Source: Eupeodes corollae
Taxonomy: Eukaryota > Arthropoda > Insecta > Diptera > Syrphidae
Assembly: GCF_945859685.1 (NCBI RefSeq)
Contig: NC_079147.1
Coordinates: forward strand, 15,727,289 to 15,791,288
Length of the DNA stretch: 64,000 nucleotides
Reading direction: 5' to 3'
In this document: positions 23,293 through 36,000 of the stretch, piece after piece
Layout: every line of letters starts with the position of its first letter
How positions within the stretch are numbered: the stretch's first letter is position 1
The notes under the pieces: model-generated
Database searches by the model: none
Told to the model about the DNA's origin: nothing
Seen by the model: only the letters and a program-made list of their open reading frames with translations
Program-made: the position numbers and the translations under genes

Positions 23293-24003
23293 TTTTTATA
23301 GTAAAGTCGGCTTTTTTCATCAAACTTAAGTATACCTACAAAACCATAGACGCACTGCTACTTCTGCTATTCTCATTTCCAACAACTCCCTCCTAACGCT
23401 ATTTAGTGTGCGTCTATCGTCATCGTCGTTGTCAAACACAGACCCTCATAGTCAACTTTTCCATCATCTTCATCATCCCAGGCACGCAACGCAAGGAACA
23501 TCGAAATAAAACAACAGTAGGTGCCCCCTTTCCCACCTTTCCAATTCCCATCACCTTCCTGAGCCTAACTCCACATCCACTCCACACCCTCTCTCTCCAT
23601 ATAGAAGGTACACACCACGAACACCCCACCACCAACACCACGACTTGAAGTCATCGCCGAAACAAAAACACAGAAACAAGTCGTGCTTCATCAAGACAAC
23701 CGCGGCGTATTCAGAATTAGATTTTAAATTCAACTTTAGTTGCTTACGGACGTCTCGTGAATTGTGGTCGTTCTTCTCATTTCCCCATCATCGATTGTCG
23801 TCGCTCGCTGACGCTCTATACCAAAACCAAAGGCCAAAACCCAAAGCTCAAGCAGTGTGGTTCAAAAATCTTGCTCTCCGACAAAGTGAAAATTTAAGAC
23901 TTCAAAAACTAAACCAAACCGAATCAATTAAACAAAACAAATAGAAGTGAAAATTTTGATCTAATTTCGTGCTCTAAAGTTGGAAAAAAATAAATAAGAA
24001 GCT
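23293..24003 (+). promoter_or_regulatory. Promoter/5' leader region of the GILT gene, free of ATG
   Basis: From 23293 to the GILT start codon at 24004 there is not one ATG on the plus strand (711 bases), although the surrounding DNA has them freely. The stretch is also richer in C and CA/TC words than its neighbours. Both fit a long transcribed leader without upstream AUGs plus a proximal promoter. The transcription start itself cannot be placed. Confidence 0.55.
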
Positions 24004-27000
24004 ATGAAACAGCAGGTGTTTGTTGGATTTCTATTTGCACTTGTTGCAGTCTCCAGCGCGGTTAAGGTAAGTCTTATTTTTGTATAGCTTTGAAATATCT
24101 ACTTAAGAGAGTGATGTATTCCATGTAGAAAAAGTGGATTTTTTCTTTTCGCTTTGAAGCACAAATTCAATCCCAACCCAACTACAGGTCACACATTAAT
24201 TGACCTGGCCAGTCTCCGACTCGGCCTATACCGCTGCTGGGGCAGCGTTCATTGAACTCCCAATGAAGTAAAAGAAAATGTAGCTTTTCCTTTGTGTTTC
24301 CACTTTTTTTCCTTCTGTAACTTAACTCCACAGTAAGTCGTTGGAAAAGTAAAAACAAAGTAGGGGGGCACAGAATTGTTGAAATGTTGAGGTACGAATA
24401 ACGAAGTATTGTTTACTAGAAAAACCGGTTGCTTAGGTTTTTATTAGTACCTTCATGTACATAGCTTTACAACTTATGTTTTTGTAGTCGAATGTAGGTT
24501 TGTTTTCTTTTCACTGAAGCCTGTTATACTCACAAGTGCTACCTGCAACTAAAGCTAGAGGTAGAGGCGTAGAGGTACTTAGACTTGTAATTCATAATAA
24601 GTCTCTCTGCGTAGTAAACAGGTGACGTAAGCTGTAAACATGGCTATGGCTTGGCTAAGTCAAATTTGGGTGTGGTCCTAAAATGAAAGACGCATTGTTT
24701 ATGTTTTGTTTGTTTTGCTTCTAATTTGGTATTGTGCGGGTGATTTTTGTGCAATGTGGGGTCTAGTGTAGAATGCAAAATTTAAGCTTTGCTTTTTTAT
24801 TTTATAGATATGGTGAACTAAATCATTAACATTTAAGATACAAGCAAGACTAAGCCTTAACAATCCAGCAAGACTATACGTTGAGAAACATTGCTACAAA
24901 ATTAGTGGAAAATTTTGCCGGTTGCTAATTCTGCCATGTACTGTAAATATTTCACAACTTTAAGATCTAGATTGGTTAGAAACATTAAGTTAGTTATCTA
25001 TACACAATATCTATATTTATTCCAGTTCGCAATGCTTAGAAGCTTGTTGATGGGAAATATGTATGTACTCGTACGTACTACGGTGAGTCTATACCTATAC
25101 TTTTTTGAAAACTTGGTTACTGAGAAGCCGGATAAATAAGCTATTCAAAATCTTACAGATACATAGTTAACCTATGTTATTTTCTGCATAATTATTTTTG
25201 CTTAAACTGGTTTTATGCGAATAGGTATTGTGTAAGTGCCTTTTAATTTTATGAAGCTTAAGACTTTTATTTATTTAAGTAAGTCGCATGATAAACAGAA
25301 ATTTTAACATGTTGACAATTTCGTTAACCCTTCTCAGGTCTTTCTCTTTGTATACTTATATATCTGAGCCATCGACATTATGAATGTATTTAGTGTAGGT
25401 ATATTTAAAGTGATAAATCGTATGTTGAAGTAAGAAATTAGCAAATCTACACGAGAGAAAGCAAAAAGTGTTGCCAGATAAACTTAAACAAAATATAGAA
25501 AAAGTACAAAATTTTGTATTGTTGTCAAATTTCTTAAAGAAATCCAGAAACATAAAACACTTTGAAAAACCTCCAACAAAGCTGAATTTTGGAGGAGAGC
25601 TTTTTTTATACGTTCACATTTTTCAACAATAATTTTTATTTAAACAATAAAGAAGCTTTTTAAAAAAAAATCTATAAATCGGTTTATTACTTCCTAAAGA
25701 AAATTTAAAAACAAAATATTGGTACTTTAAAGACATTTTCATATAAATTATTTGCGCCGTCTTTGAGAAAATACGAATTTGTACTAAAATTTTTGTTTTG
25801 CACAAACATTTAAAAAAAAGAGGCTGGGATGCGATCCACACTGATAACTTCCCATCCCGTCTTGAAACCTTGAAACGTCGAGAAATGTCAACATTTTCAA
25901 TTCGACAGATCGGACCGATGATAATAACTTCCTATAGGTAGTTAAAAAGTCATTGCGCCGTTTTTAATAAAATTCAAATTTGGTTTTTTTTTACCTACGA
26001 AATTGTTTGGAAAATACAATATTTTTTGTCTTAAACAGAAATTTAAAAATAGTCTAAGATCAGTGACGGATTTAGGCTTGCTGCCGCCCTAGGCCTCGTT
26101 CGATGCGCCGCCCTTTTTGATAAATTGAATTTCATTAATTTTGACCCAATGTTTTTATTTATATTTATATAATAATTATATTTATATAATAAAAATGACA
26201 GATAAATAAGTTATAAACTTAAAACAGAGAAATCATAAATATTTTTTTCAATATTAATTAATTTTAAAATTTCTTTTTCCTGGCTTTGGTCCGCGCAAAA
26301 ACGTCGATTATATTGTCATAATTAATTTCTTGGGCTATTTGGATCAATTGACAGTAACGCAAGAGCATTAAGAGTCTGTCTTGGACCATGGTTGCGCGTA
26401 AATAGGATTTTACGCGTTTTAGAGTGAAAACAGATCCTTTTCCTGAACAATTTGTTGCCGGAATACTCAAAAAAATACGGAGAGCAATGTCCATATTCGG
26501 ATAAACATCTCGAAGACTCCGTGAAAGCGTTGCATTGCATATTTTTTGTGCAGAGTGTACATCTTCCGTGTTTGCTAAGGAATCTTTCAGTTGAAAATGT
26601 AAATGAATACATTCATTGCCTAACGTCTCTTCCAAATCGTCTAGATACTTACTGACTAGTTTATTGGCAAGATATTTCAATTTGTTTGTATCTATTTTGG
26701 ATAAATCATCAAAAAAATTAAAATTTTCGTAAAGCTTTTTATATGCACTTTTACGCCCGGACAATTGTACACTCAGAGTGTCTAGAATAGGGTAATAAAC
26801 ATTTGTGCGAAAATGTTCTTGTCCAGAAAAAGGTGTTCTTTCATTTACCCGTGACTCATCTGTCTGAATTCTTCTGGTTTTTTGCGATGAGTATCATAAC
26901 GAAAATAATCGTGATGATAATCGGCTTTTTCTTCATAATCAGAAAATTCTCTGTCTCTCATGTCTTGAAGAAATAGAGCCAGAGAGTTATAGATCTGAAC

Positions 27001-30000
27001 AACGGATGATAAATCAGCTTGAGATTCTTGAAGCTTCTTACTAGCAGCATTAAAACAATCTAAAATTACATTACAAACAATGACTTAATTCTGCAATTTT
27101 CGCTGCAATCCTGTAGCTTCAGCTCGCGTAGTCGGTTTTTCATCCCTGCTTTTGGAAATAAATTCCAGTGCATCAATTATTGCAGACCACTCTTTTTCTA
27201 ATGCGAAACATGTATCATGTCGATCAGACCAACGATGTGTAGACATACTAAAGAAATTGTATAGTTCTAGCAAAGTAGAAAAGAAGTCGACTGCTTTTGT
27301 TACCGATTTAACTGCACATGATCCTACCAAATTTAAATAATGAGCGGCACAAGGAATGTAATCTGCTAAAGTATTAATTGTTTTGATTCGTGTCCGAAGG
27401 CCTGAATATATACCTGACATATTGCTTTTATTGCTATTATCATAAGATTGACCACGACAGTTCATTATGTCCAAACCATTATTTTCGACGGATTTAAACA
27501 AAGCATCCTCAATATCTTTAGCTTTATGGCCGATTTTTGGTAGAAATTCTAGAAACCTTTCAACAATCTCACCATTATCACGTACATATCTGATAATTAT
27601 AGCAAGATGATCAACATGTGCAATATCAGCCATAGAGCCTAGAATTATAATATATTCTATATACAATTTCTTATAAAAACTAATCTGAACCAATTTTTAA
27701 AATTGATTGTCTCTTTACTATTTTTTGCCTCTAAAATGTTGGCATTTCAAAAATGTTGCCACCCTTCAAATTATGCCGCCCTAGGCCCGGGCCTCACGGT
27801 CCTAGGAGTAAATCCATCAATGGCTGAGATGCGACCCAGATAACTTCTCATCCCATCTGTCAATTTGCCTAAGACTTTAACAAAATGTTATTAACAATAT
27901 TTTGTGTGAGATTAAAAATTGTTTTTCAATATCTTTCTTAATTTCTATAATACTTTAGTCGAAACCCGTTTCTTAACACTTTTTTATTAGTTTTCGTCTT
28001 TTATGAAAAAATTGTCAATTAAATTAAATTAAAGAATTTGTTTGATTTCAAGATGTGTTTTTTTTCGAGAATTTTTTGTAAGATTTTATTTTTTATATAA
28101 ATTATGTGCACGACTGGATCAAACGAACTTGCTTCTGCATCTAAAGACTCTGTTTGCAAATTGAACTTTTATTTAAAGATTTGCCAAAAAAAATGTGCCT
28201 TTAAAAATTTAAGTGCCATTTAATGAATGATTTAGGCTGTAGACCCATTTTTTTTAATTCTCTACCATCGTAATGTCATATTTGTTTAAAATATCGAGTT
28301 CGAATTTTTTTACGAATGCAATACTTGCCATCTACATAGTTCCTATATGTCGCGAGTAAAAACACCGATTTAAACTTTTCAAAAAACAATTTTTTAAGAT
28401 AACAACAAAATTTTGCATTGAATGAAAAATTTTGAAGTCAATATTTTCATCTGTTCTCCAAATATTCGAATCGAACATCAGTTTTTACCAATTTTGCAAA
28501 GTATTTTTTGCAGATTCTTATTTTTTTTAAATTGCAAATGGATTTTCCTAAAAAATGTTCGATATGTTGAAAACAATATTTTTCATAAGATTATTTTGAA
28601 TCCAATAACTTTAATTTTTAAAAAGATAATCGAGTTGAAAAAGAATTACTCGTATCAACAAGTTTTATTAATTTTTTAGGTTCTGATTTTTTGGAAAAAA
28701 AAAATCAATTAGATTTTTGTTCGTAAAAAAATCGAGGTTTCAATTACTTTTTTTCATTCATTTTTAAGTACATTTTTTTAAAATTATACTTTTATTTATA
28801 TAACATTAAATTTGATTGAAGTCGCTAGCATAATTAGTTCATGGGATATTTGGATTGGTAAAAATCCTTTTCATCCTCATTTTTCCCAAAATCCTTTCTC
28901 TATGTTATCACCTCCAAAGCAAGATCTATTAGATGCCGATATCTCTACTAGTTCCGAAAAATTGTATTCCGAACGTACGGACATACGCATACAGATACAT
29001 TTCTCTATAAATCTTTGATTTAGAGAATTTGATCTTGAAACGTGGAGAAATGTCAAAATTTTCAATGCGACGAATCGGACTGAGTACAGTTACTACGTAT
29101 GGAAAGTTAAAAAGTGCTTGCTCTAATCTGCTTAAAACATTAATTTTCACGTTTTAACTCAATCGTCAAAATGGTTTAGGGGCTATGACAGAGACGTACC
29201 CAATATTTCAACTTCTCTAATCTCGTTATGTCATATTTGATTGATATCTCGAGTTCGATTTTTTAAAATTTGAAATACATACATATAGTTTCATTTTGCT
29301 AGTAAAAATAGTGAAGGGATGTAAAATGGGTTTACGTCAACTTTTTTTGAAAATTACTTTTACGAACACTAAAAAGAGTTAAACTTTTTTCGTGTAGTTA
29401 ATAGATTTAGCGAAAAAGGGTCGTACCTACATTTTGTGTCTATTGTAAGAACTGAAAGAATAATTATTTAATATGATACAAATATTTTTACGAAAGGTTA
29501 TAGACTTTTTGTCTGAAGACATTTTTGTCTAAATCAATAAGTTTGACGTTTCGCTTAGAGAGCAGGCATTTTCAAAATTAAAATATCGATACTTAACTTC
29601 AAAAAATATTCACCATTCTTTTGCTTAAGTTTTCATTTTCTTTTGGGCGAGTATGATATTCAATTCGGAAATTACAAACCTCTTAATTTTCTTCCATATT
29701 TATATCAAAGATATTTAAGCAGCTTTCAAAGCAACACATTGCACTGGCTGACAAGGTTTTGTTCCTGATAATCAAATTGCATTTTTCGAATTTGTTTTAA
29801 TACCTTGATTTCAATCGTACTTCAAAACACATGTTTAAGATTTTAATAATAAATTTAGGGATGGTATTCCGAATTTAAAAACTCTTTCTTCAATATTCAG
29901 TTTAAATGTTTACAATATTTTTCATACAATTTTCGAAAGTTGTTAGATTTCGCCTGTGGTGTAAAAAACTCTAAGAAACGAAACCATTTGGGCTTAAACG

Positions 30001-33000
30001 GGTTTTAGAAAAAAGGTAAAAGGGTGGGGAAGTGAACATATTTAAACAATTCAAAAATAATTTTGTAAATGGGAGTGTTGAAGATTTGGGCATATAGTTA
30101 AATCTAAATGTGGACTCGCAATCAGTTTTAAAAATTAACTCCACACTGAATATTTCAAAACAATGAAACCATTAAAGGTATAAGACTTCGTATACAGTTA
30201 AATATGGACTATTATACTATTATAAGGATAAACAGAAACTAAGTAAGACACTAAAATGATATAAATTCTATCCAAAAGACAAATATATGCTTTCTGAAAA
30301 ATCATATATAAGGTATACGAGTATTATGTTATGCTTTAACTTAGCCTTTTTGGTAAATTTTAAAAGTTCACCATTTTGAAAAGCTTGTGTGATAAACAAA
30401 TTTTAAGCTGAGGCTCGAATTTAAGACAACTGTGCGCTTTAAATACGGATTCTTTTCAATTTTGCCTACCAGTGTTATTTTTCAACGATAGAATTAAACA
30501 GTCTTTTCTCTATCTTTGAATTAGTTTTTAGTATTTTAGTAATTTTTCTTTTAATGGCTTCGCCTACCTTCGCGCTCAAATTTGGGCCTATTATTCAAGG
30601 ATGGATTGCAAAAAAACTACACATGGTTTTTTAAAAATTCATTTTTTTATTTGAATATTCAACCCTTTGACCAGGGGCGTCTTTAGACTTTTGGAGGCCC
30701 TGGGCCAATAGTATTAGGCGGCCAAAGAAAATAGGCATAATATATTTTTTCTTTAATTCTTTAGGTTAAGTAAATAACTTTAAAATAAAATTGTGTATTA
30801 TATATACATAAATATTTTTACTTTTTAAAAAGAACTAAAAAGATTTTTTTACTTTTATAATTTTATTTTAATTTAACTTCAATAGTTGAACATTTTTCCT
30901 TACAGTTGATTTTTGATAATTTTTATTGTTTTTGGTTGATTTTTAATGGTTTTATATATATTTTTTTAAATTTTATGAATTGTATTTCTTTTTATTGTTT
31001 TTATTTGTTTTTTTTAGATATATATGTAAGTTTAAGTATACAATAAAATATTATTGAAGGCATACTTTTCTGACTTTGACAGTTGAATTAAGTCATCAAA
31101 TTCAATTTCCTGCAGTAATTCATTTTCAATTGAAAAAATTGACAAACTGTTTAGTTGTAGCATTATGCTTCGAAGTTCATTTTTTATCCGGTTCAATTCA
31201 AAAAATCTACAGTCAGTTTATTGAATTCTTTTTTAATACTGTACGAGGTGCAGGCTTATTACCTCAAGTTTTTCTGCATTGACATCTCTATGATATTTTG
31301 TTCGCAAGAATTTTGAAACTCTACTGAAGTCAAATATTGAAATTGACAAAAAAAGGTAAACAATGCATTAATCGCTTGATAGCAATTGGATTGTATTTTT
31401 AATTGCAAAGTAAAAGTGTCAATAATTGGAAAATTGCATCAGCTCGTTCAGACCATCATGTTTCAGAAAGGCTTTTTAGAACTCTATGTGAACCTTAACA
31501 TTCATTAAATTTATTCCAGTTCCAGCGATGGATAGAAGCAGAAAAAAAGTTGTATATTTTTTGAACCACTTGAAAGAAACTTGTTGCCTCCTACACACAA
31601 CCAGCCGCATGAAGGCCTAATAAGTGAAGAGAATGTGCTGCACAAGGTACAAAGGTAGCAAATTCGCACTTCTCCTTTAATCTTGCTTGCAAACCAGAAT
31701 ATTTTTCCTACATATTGAACGTATTATCATAGCGTTGTCCTCTGCAATCCTCTATTAAAATATCATCATTTGGTGAATGGGTAACGCTTTACAGATTTAG
31801 GATATCTTTTATAGTTTCGTCAAAATCGTGCCAACAGTTTTGAAAAACACAACTTTAGGAAAAACGCGTTTAAAGGTAAATGTTACAATGTTTTGAATAA
31901 GCAGGACGGCCGGGTTTGAGGCTCAATATCTTGTAAACCAGCAGACTTTCAATCAAACCCTTCACAGGCCAGGTTTTAGTTATGTATACATTAGAAATAT
32001 GCTCCAAACATCACTGAAACTTTGGCGTGAATGAAGCTATTGTGAAATAAAATAACAAAAGCGCGCAAGTTTAAATTTTCCATATAAAATATTTTATTTC
32101 TAAAAATTCAAGGCATTAAGAGCCAATCAAATTTAGAATTGTGTTAAGTTGTTTATTTTTTTGTCATGAATATCGATTCGCTTCAATTATTATCAAATTT
32201 TATGCTAAATTTATTATCACTCTCTTCCAATTAGCAAAGGTTCGCTTGTTTTCTGTATCAAAGTGTAAACATAATCCCAAATGAAATTATATATCATATG
32301 AATTGCTTAAAATGAATCATTTGTTGATATTAATTTTATTTTCACGCAAACCTTAAAATGTCTACTACTACAGCATGTTCTCTGAACTAAAACAAATTTA
32401 AATTATTTTGATATCTGATATCCAACTTTTGACAGAAATGCAACTAGATATATGTAGTTCTTTATATTATAATTTTTTAAAACTATTTTGGATGTATTAT
32501 CTACTCTAGCTCTAACGTTTGAAATTTAAACCCTCCACTGTTCTTAAATTTATATGAACTGTTCGATATCATTCTAAAGGAGATTTTATGATGTCAAGAT
32601 CATAATTTAATTGAAAAAGAATTGTATTTGATTTACAATGATGCAATTGAAGAATAAAATTATAATTTGCATTCGTTTTTCCTGACACTTTGACTCTGAC
32701 AAAATGATTGTTTTATTTTTCTAATAACTGAAAAAGTTGGTATTCAGTACCTACCTCACGATTTTTAATACAGGTAGATGCACATACATTTTATCTAATA
32801 TACTAATAGTATATTGTATATAACGCTACTGGAAATGTATGAATCTCACATAAATCTTAAATTGCAACTTGAAAGAAAAATTAATTTACGAATGACTATC
32901 TTTTATAGTACAAGTGTGCGGTTTTGGAATTTAAATAAGAAAAAATGATCATGGTATTGTTGCTGTATACATTTTAAAATCACATTAAAATATACTCACA

Positions 33001-36000
33001 ATGCTAATTTAATAATAGTTTCATACCTCAAGGTGAGTATGAACTCATAGCAACAAAAATGTAAACTCGTAGTTTGTATAATGGAATAATTGTGTGGTTA
33101 AATTTTTGGTACTATGGGCCATGGAAATAAAGATTGCATTATTTTTGCCAATGTGTTTTTAATTAACAAAATATAAACATTGATTTGCATGACGATGATT
33201 ATGGTTGTTATTAAATCTACTTTGTGGAAATAAAAACTTAAGAAAACAAAAATAACAATTAATTATATTTAATTAATTCTTTTCTTTTATTGTTGTTATA
33301 TTATAATAATTATATTTAAAATTATGTTTCAAAACAGGATTTTCTAAAAATACTTTTAATTTCTCAAGACTTATTTGTTCAATCGCTTCGCCGAAAAATA
33401 ACTAGTCGACTACGAAAGTTCTATTTTCTCCATATTATAGTATGGTAAAATTATGGAGTCATTATTTGGCTTTGTAAAAATACGTAAAACATTAATTATG
33501 TTCTCAAACCACTTGTGTAATTTTTCAGTCAAGGCTTTTAATAATGGTAAACATATCTAATGCTGATGTGAAGTACTATAATTTGCATTGTCAAGGTCTA
33601 TATAATAATCAAATTATGATGTTCTGACTAGATATACAATAATGTTTTCGAAAGTGTTTTGTTTGCAGTTTTATAAACTTAATTATTTGACTTACTTACT
33701 TACATTAAATTTAAAACACAATGACACCAATCAAAACACCAATTTACTTACATTACTTTTAAATATATCTGATTGGAGATTTAAATAAATAAATAAATAA
33801 AGGGTGATTTCTTAAAAGCAAAAGGAAAGTTTTTTTCAAAAATCTTTATTTTAATCGATAGTACGGCCCATGTAATTTAATGTTCGAAGATTATTTCATG
33901 CAAATGTTGATCTCACGAATAAATGCTTCAATGTTGTCTTCCAATGCCTCAATTAAAGCAAGCTTGTATGTATATGCATAAGCTTTAACATAGCCCTACA
34001 AAAAATAGTCTAAATGCGTTAAACCGCACGATCTAGGCGACCAATTGACCGGTCCCAAACGTGAAATAATATGTTTACCGAACTCGCCTCTCAATAAGTT
34101 CATTTTTGCGCGTTCTATGTGGCATGTGGCACCGTCTTGTGGAAACCAAATATCATGCAAGTCAAGCTCTTGCATTTTGGGTACACAAAAGTTGGATATC
34201 ATCTCACGGTAGCGCCCACCATTCACAGTTACGTTACGATTAGCATCATCTTTAAACAAGGACGGTCCAATGATGCCACCAGCCCATACACCGCTCCAAA
34301 CTGTGACTTTTTGGATGCATTGGTAGCTCTTGCAATGGTTCTGGCTGATATTCCACTCTAAAATCGACAATTCTGCTTATTTACGTACCCATCAAACCAA
34401 AAATGAACTTTCTCGCTGAACACTACTTTTCGGTAAGAAAGTGGATTCTGAACTTTCTTAACAGAGCACGCATTTAGATAATAAAATTCAATAATTTGCG
34501 AGCTTAAATTATAGATCAAATTAAAGATGTTTGATAGTGCAAAAAAAACGGAACGTGAGTCAGCTGTTTAAACCAGTGTTGCCAAAAAGATAATAGCTAA
34601 AAAATCACCCTTTACATATTACTAAAGTATAGAGAGTTGTGAAGTAATTGAATACATATTCAAATACAACAATTGAAATTTAATTAACCTAAGGAAACAA
34701 TAAATTGTTAATGTGTTGACATTAATTTAAGTTAGAGGAATTTATAAATTCTAAAATGAGTTTTACTTTTGAATACCACATTCTATAATTATTATTTTTA
34801 ATGTTCGTCAGCTTACGTGTTGAGGAAGACCGTAATCACCATTAATATATATTGAGGAGAGTTTGGAAGATGGTTTTTGTTCCATCTGTTGACGCTTACT
34901 ACTCCCTTATGATGTTAGGACAAAAATTTGAAAAAAAAATATCCAAACAATACTGCAACTCTTGTTTCATATGTAAAGTAAAAAGTCTTATTGTTGAGTC
35001 AACTGAATAGGTACAACAATACTGGATATATTAACAACACCTATAGAGTTTTCAGTGAAATTCAATTTATGATCTAACATTTTAAGAACAATGCAGTGTT
35101 TCAAAAGCTAAAATCGAATTGCTGAGACAATAAGACAGTTTCGTACAGACAAAACAATTAAAGGAAGGTATGAAAAACTGCAAAAGAGCAGGTTGAAGAC
35201 GATTTTTCTGCTCCTGGTGCAAAAACTTATTAAAGATCGAGCCATCTTAAACGAACCAAACATACGAGTACGAAAAAAAAACGATATTTGGCGAAAAACG
35301 GAAAGTTATGCGATTAGAGTTTTTTTTAAACTCAAATAAGCTGGAAAAAGAATGGTATCACGAGGTTTTTTCAGACGAATGCTATTTTATTTCAAGGGCC
35401 CAAATAAGTCAACCTTTTATTTTCACGATTTAAGAAAAAAAAGTATTATTTAAAGCTTCACCAAAGCCGTGAAGGATGTGTCCTGATATAAAGAGCTGTG
35501 AGTTATTATGGAACAGTTGACATTGATTTCGTTACATCAAACATTTCAGCAGCTTGATAAAAGTGAATCTTGGTAAAAAGTTTAAATAAATATTCTTAAA
35601 ATTTTTGACGCATAAACTCAGAGTACTAACAAGATAAACCTGGGCAGAGAAGCAAAATTTGTCCGTCCTTCAATTAATGCAGTACTTGTCTGGTCTTAAC
35701 CTTATTAAATATACTTAAGGATGGTTAGTACCTACAGTTACAGTTTATGAAGGCGTTGTCAGTTTCAAGACAAGCAATCTTTATCTTTAGTTTCTGCAAT
35801 TAACTCAGCCTGGATTCGAAATTTCGTTGAACTTTAACAAAAGGCTGTAGAATGCAAAACAGAACTAATTTACAAAATAATTAAAGGTGGAAGTGGGTAC
35901 ACTACCAAACTTAACAAAAACTTGCTTTATTTTAACTTAATAACAATTTTGTTTTTGGACCCATTCAGTTGACTCGAAAAATATAAAAATTTTAAAAATA

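Larger units (their letters stand above)
26044..29113 (-). repeat. Family H copy H3, split by a hAT element
   Basis: The hairpin-end start is on the left of the hAT insertion (aaaaatag at 26045-26052 plus duplicated target) and continues after it at 27823 (GCTGAGATGCGACCC...CATCCCATCTGTC). The diverged tandem array follows to about 28700, and the 5' terminal block is at 29030-29113 (TTGAAACGTGGAGAAATG, then TACGTATGGAAAGTTA). Confidence 0.75.

Noticed and set aside
23406..23944. Protein-coding frames upstream of GILT
   Set aside because: No ATG is present (alternative starts only), composition is low-complexity, and they lie in the leader region.
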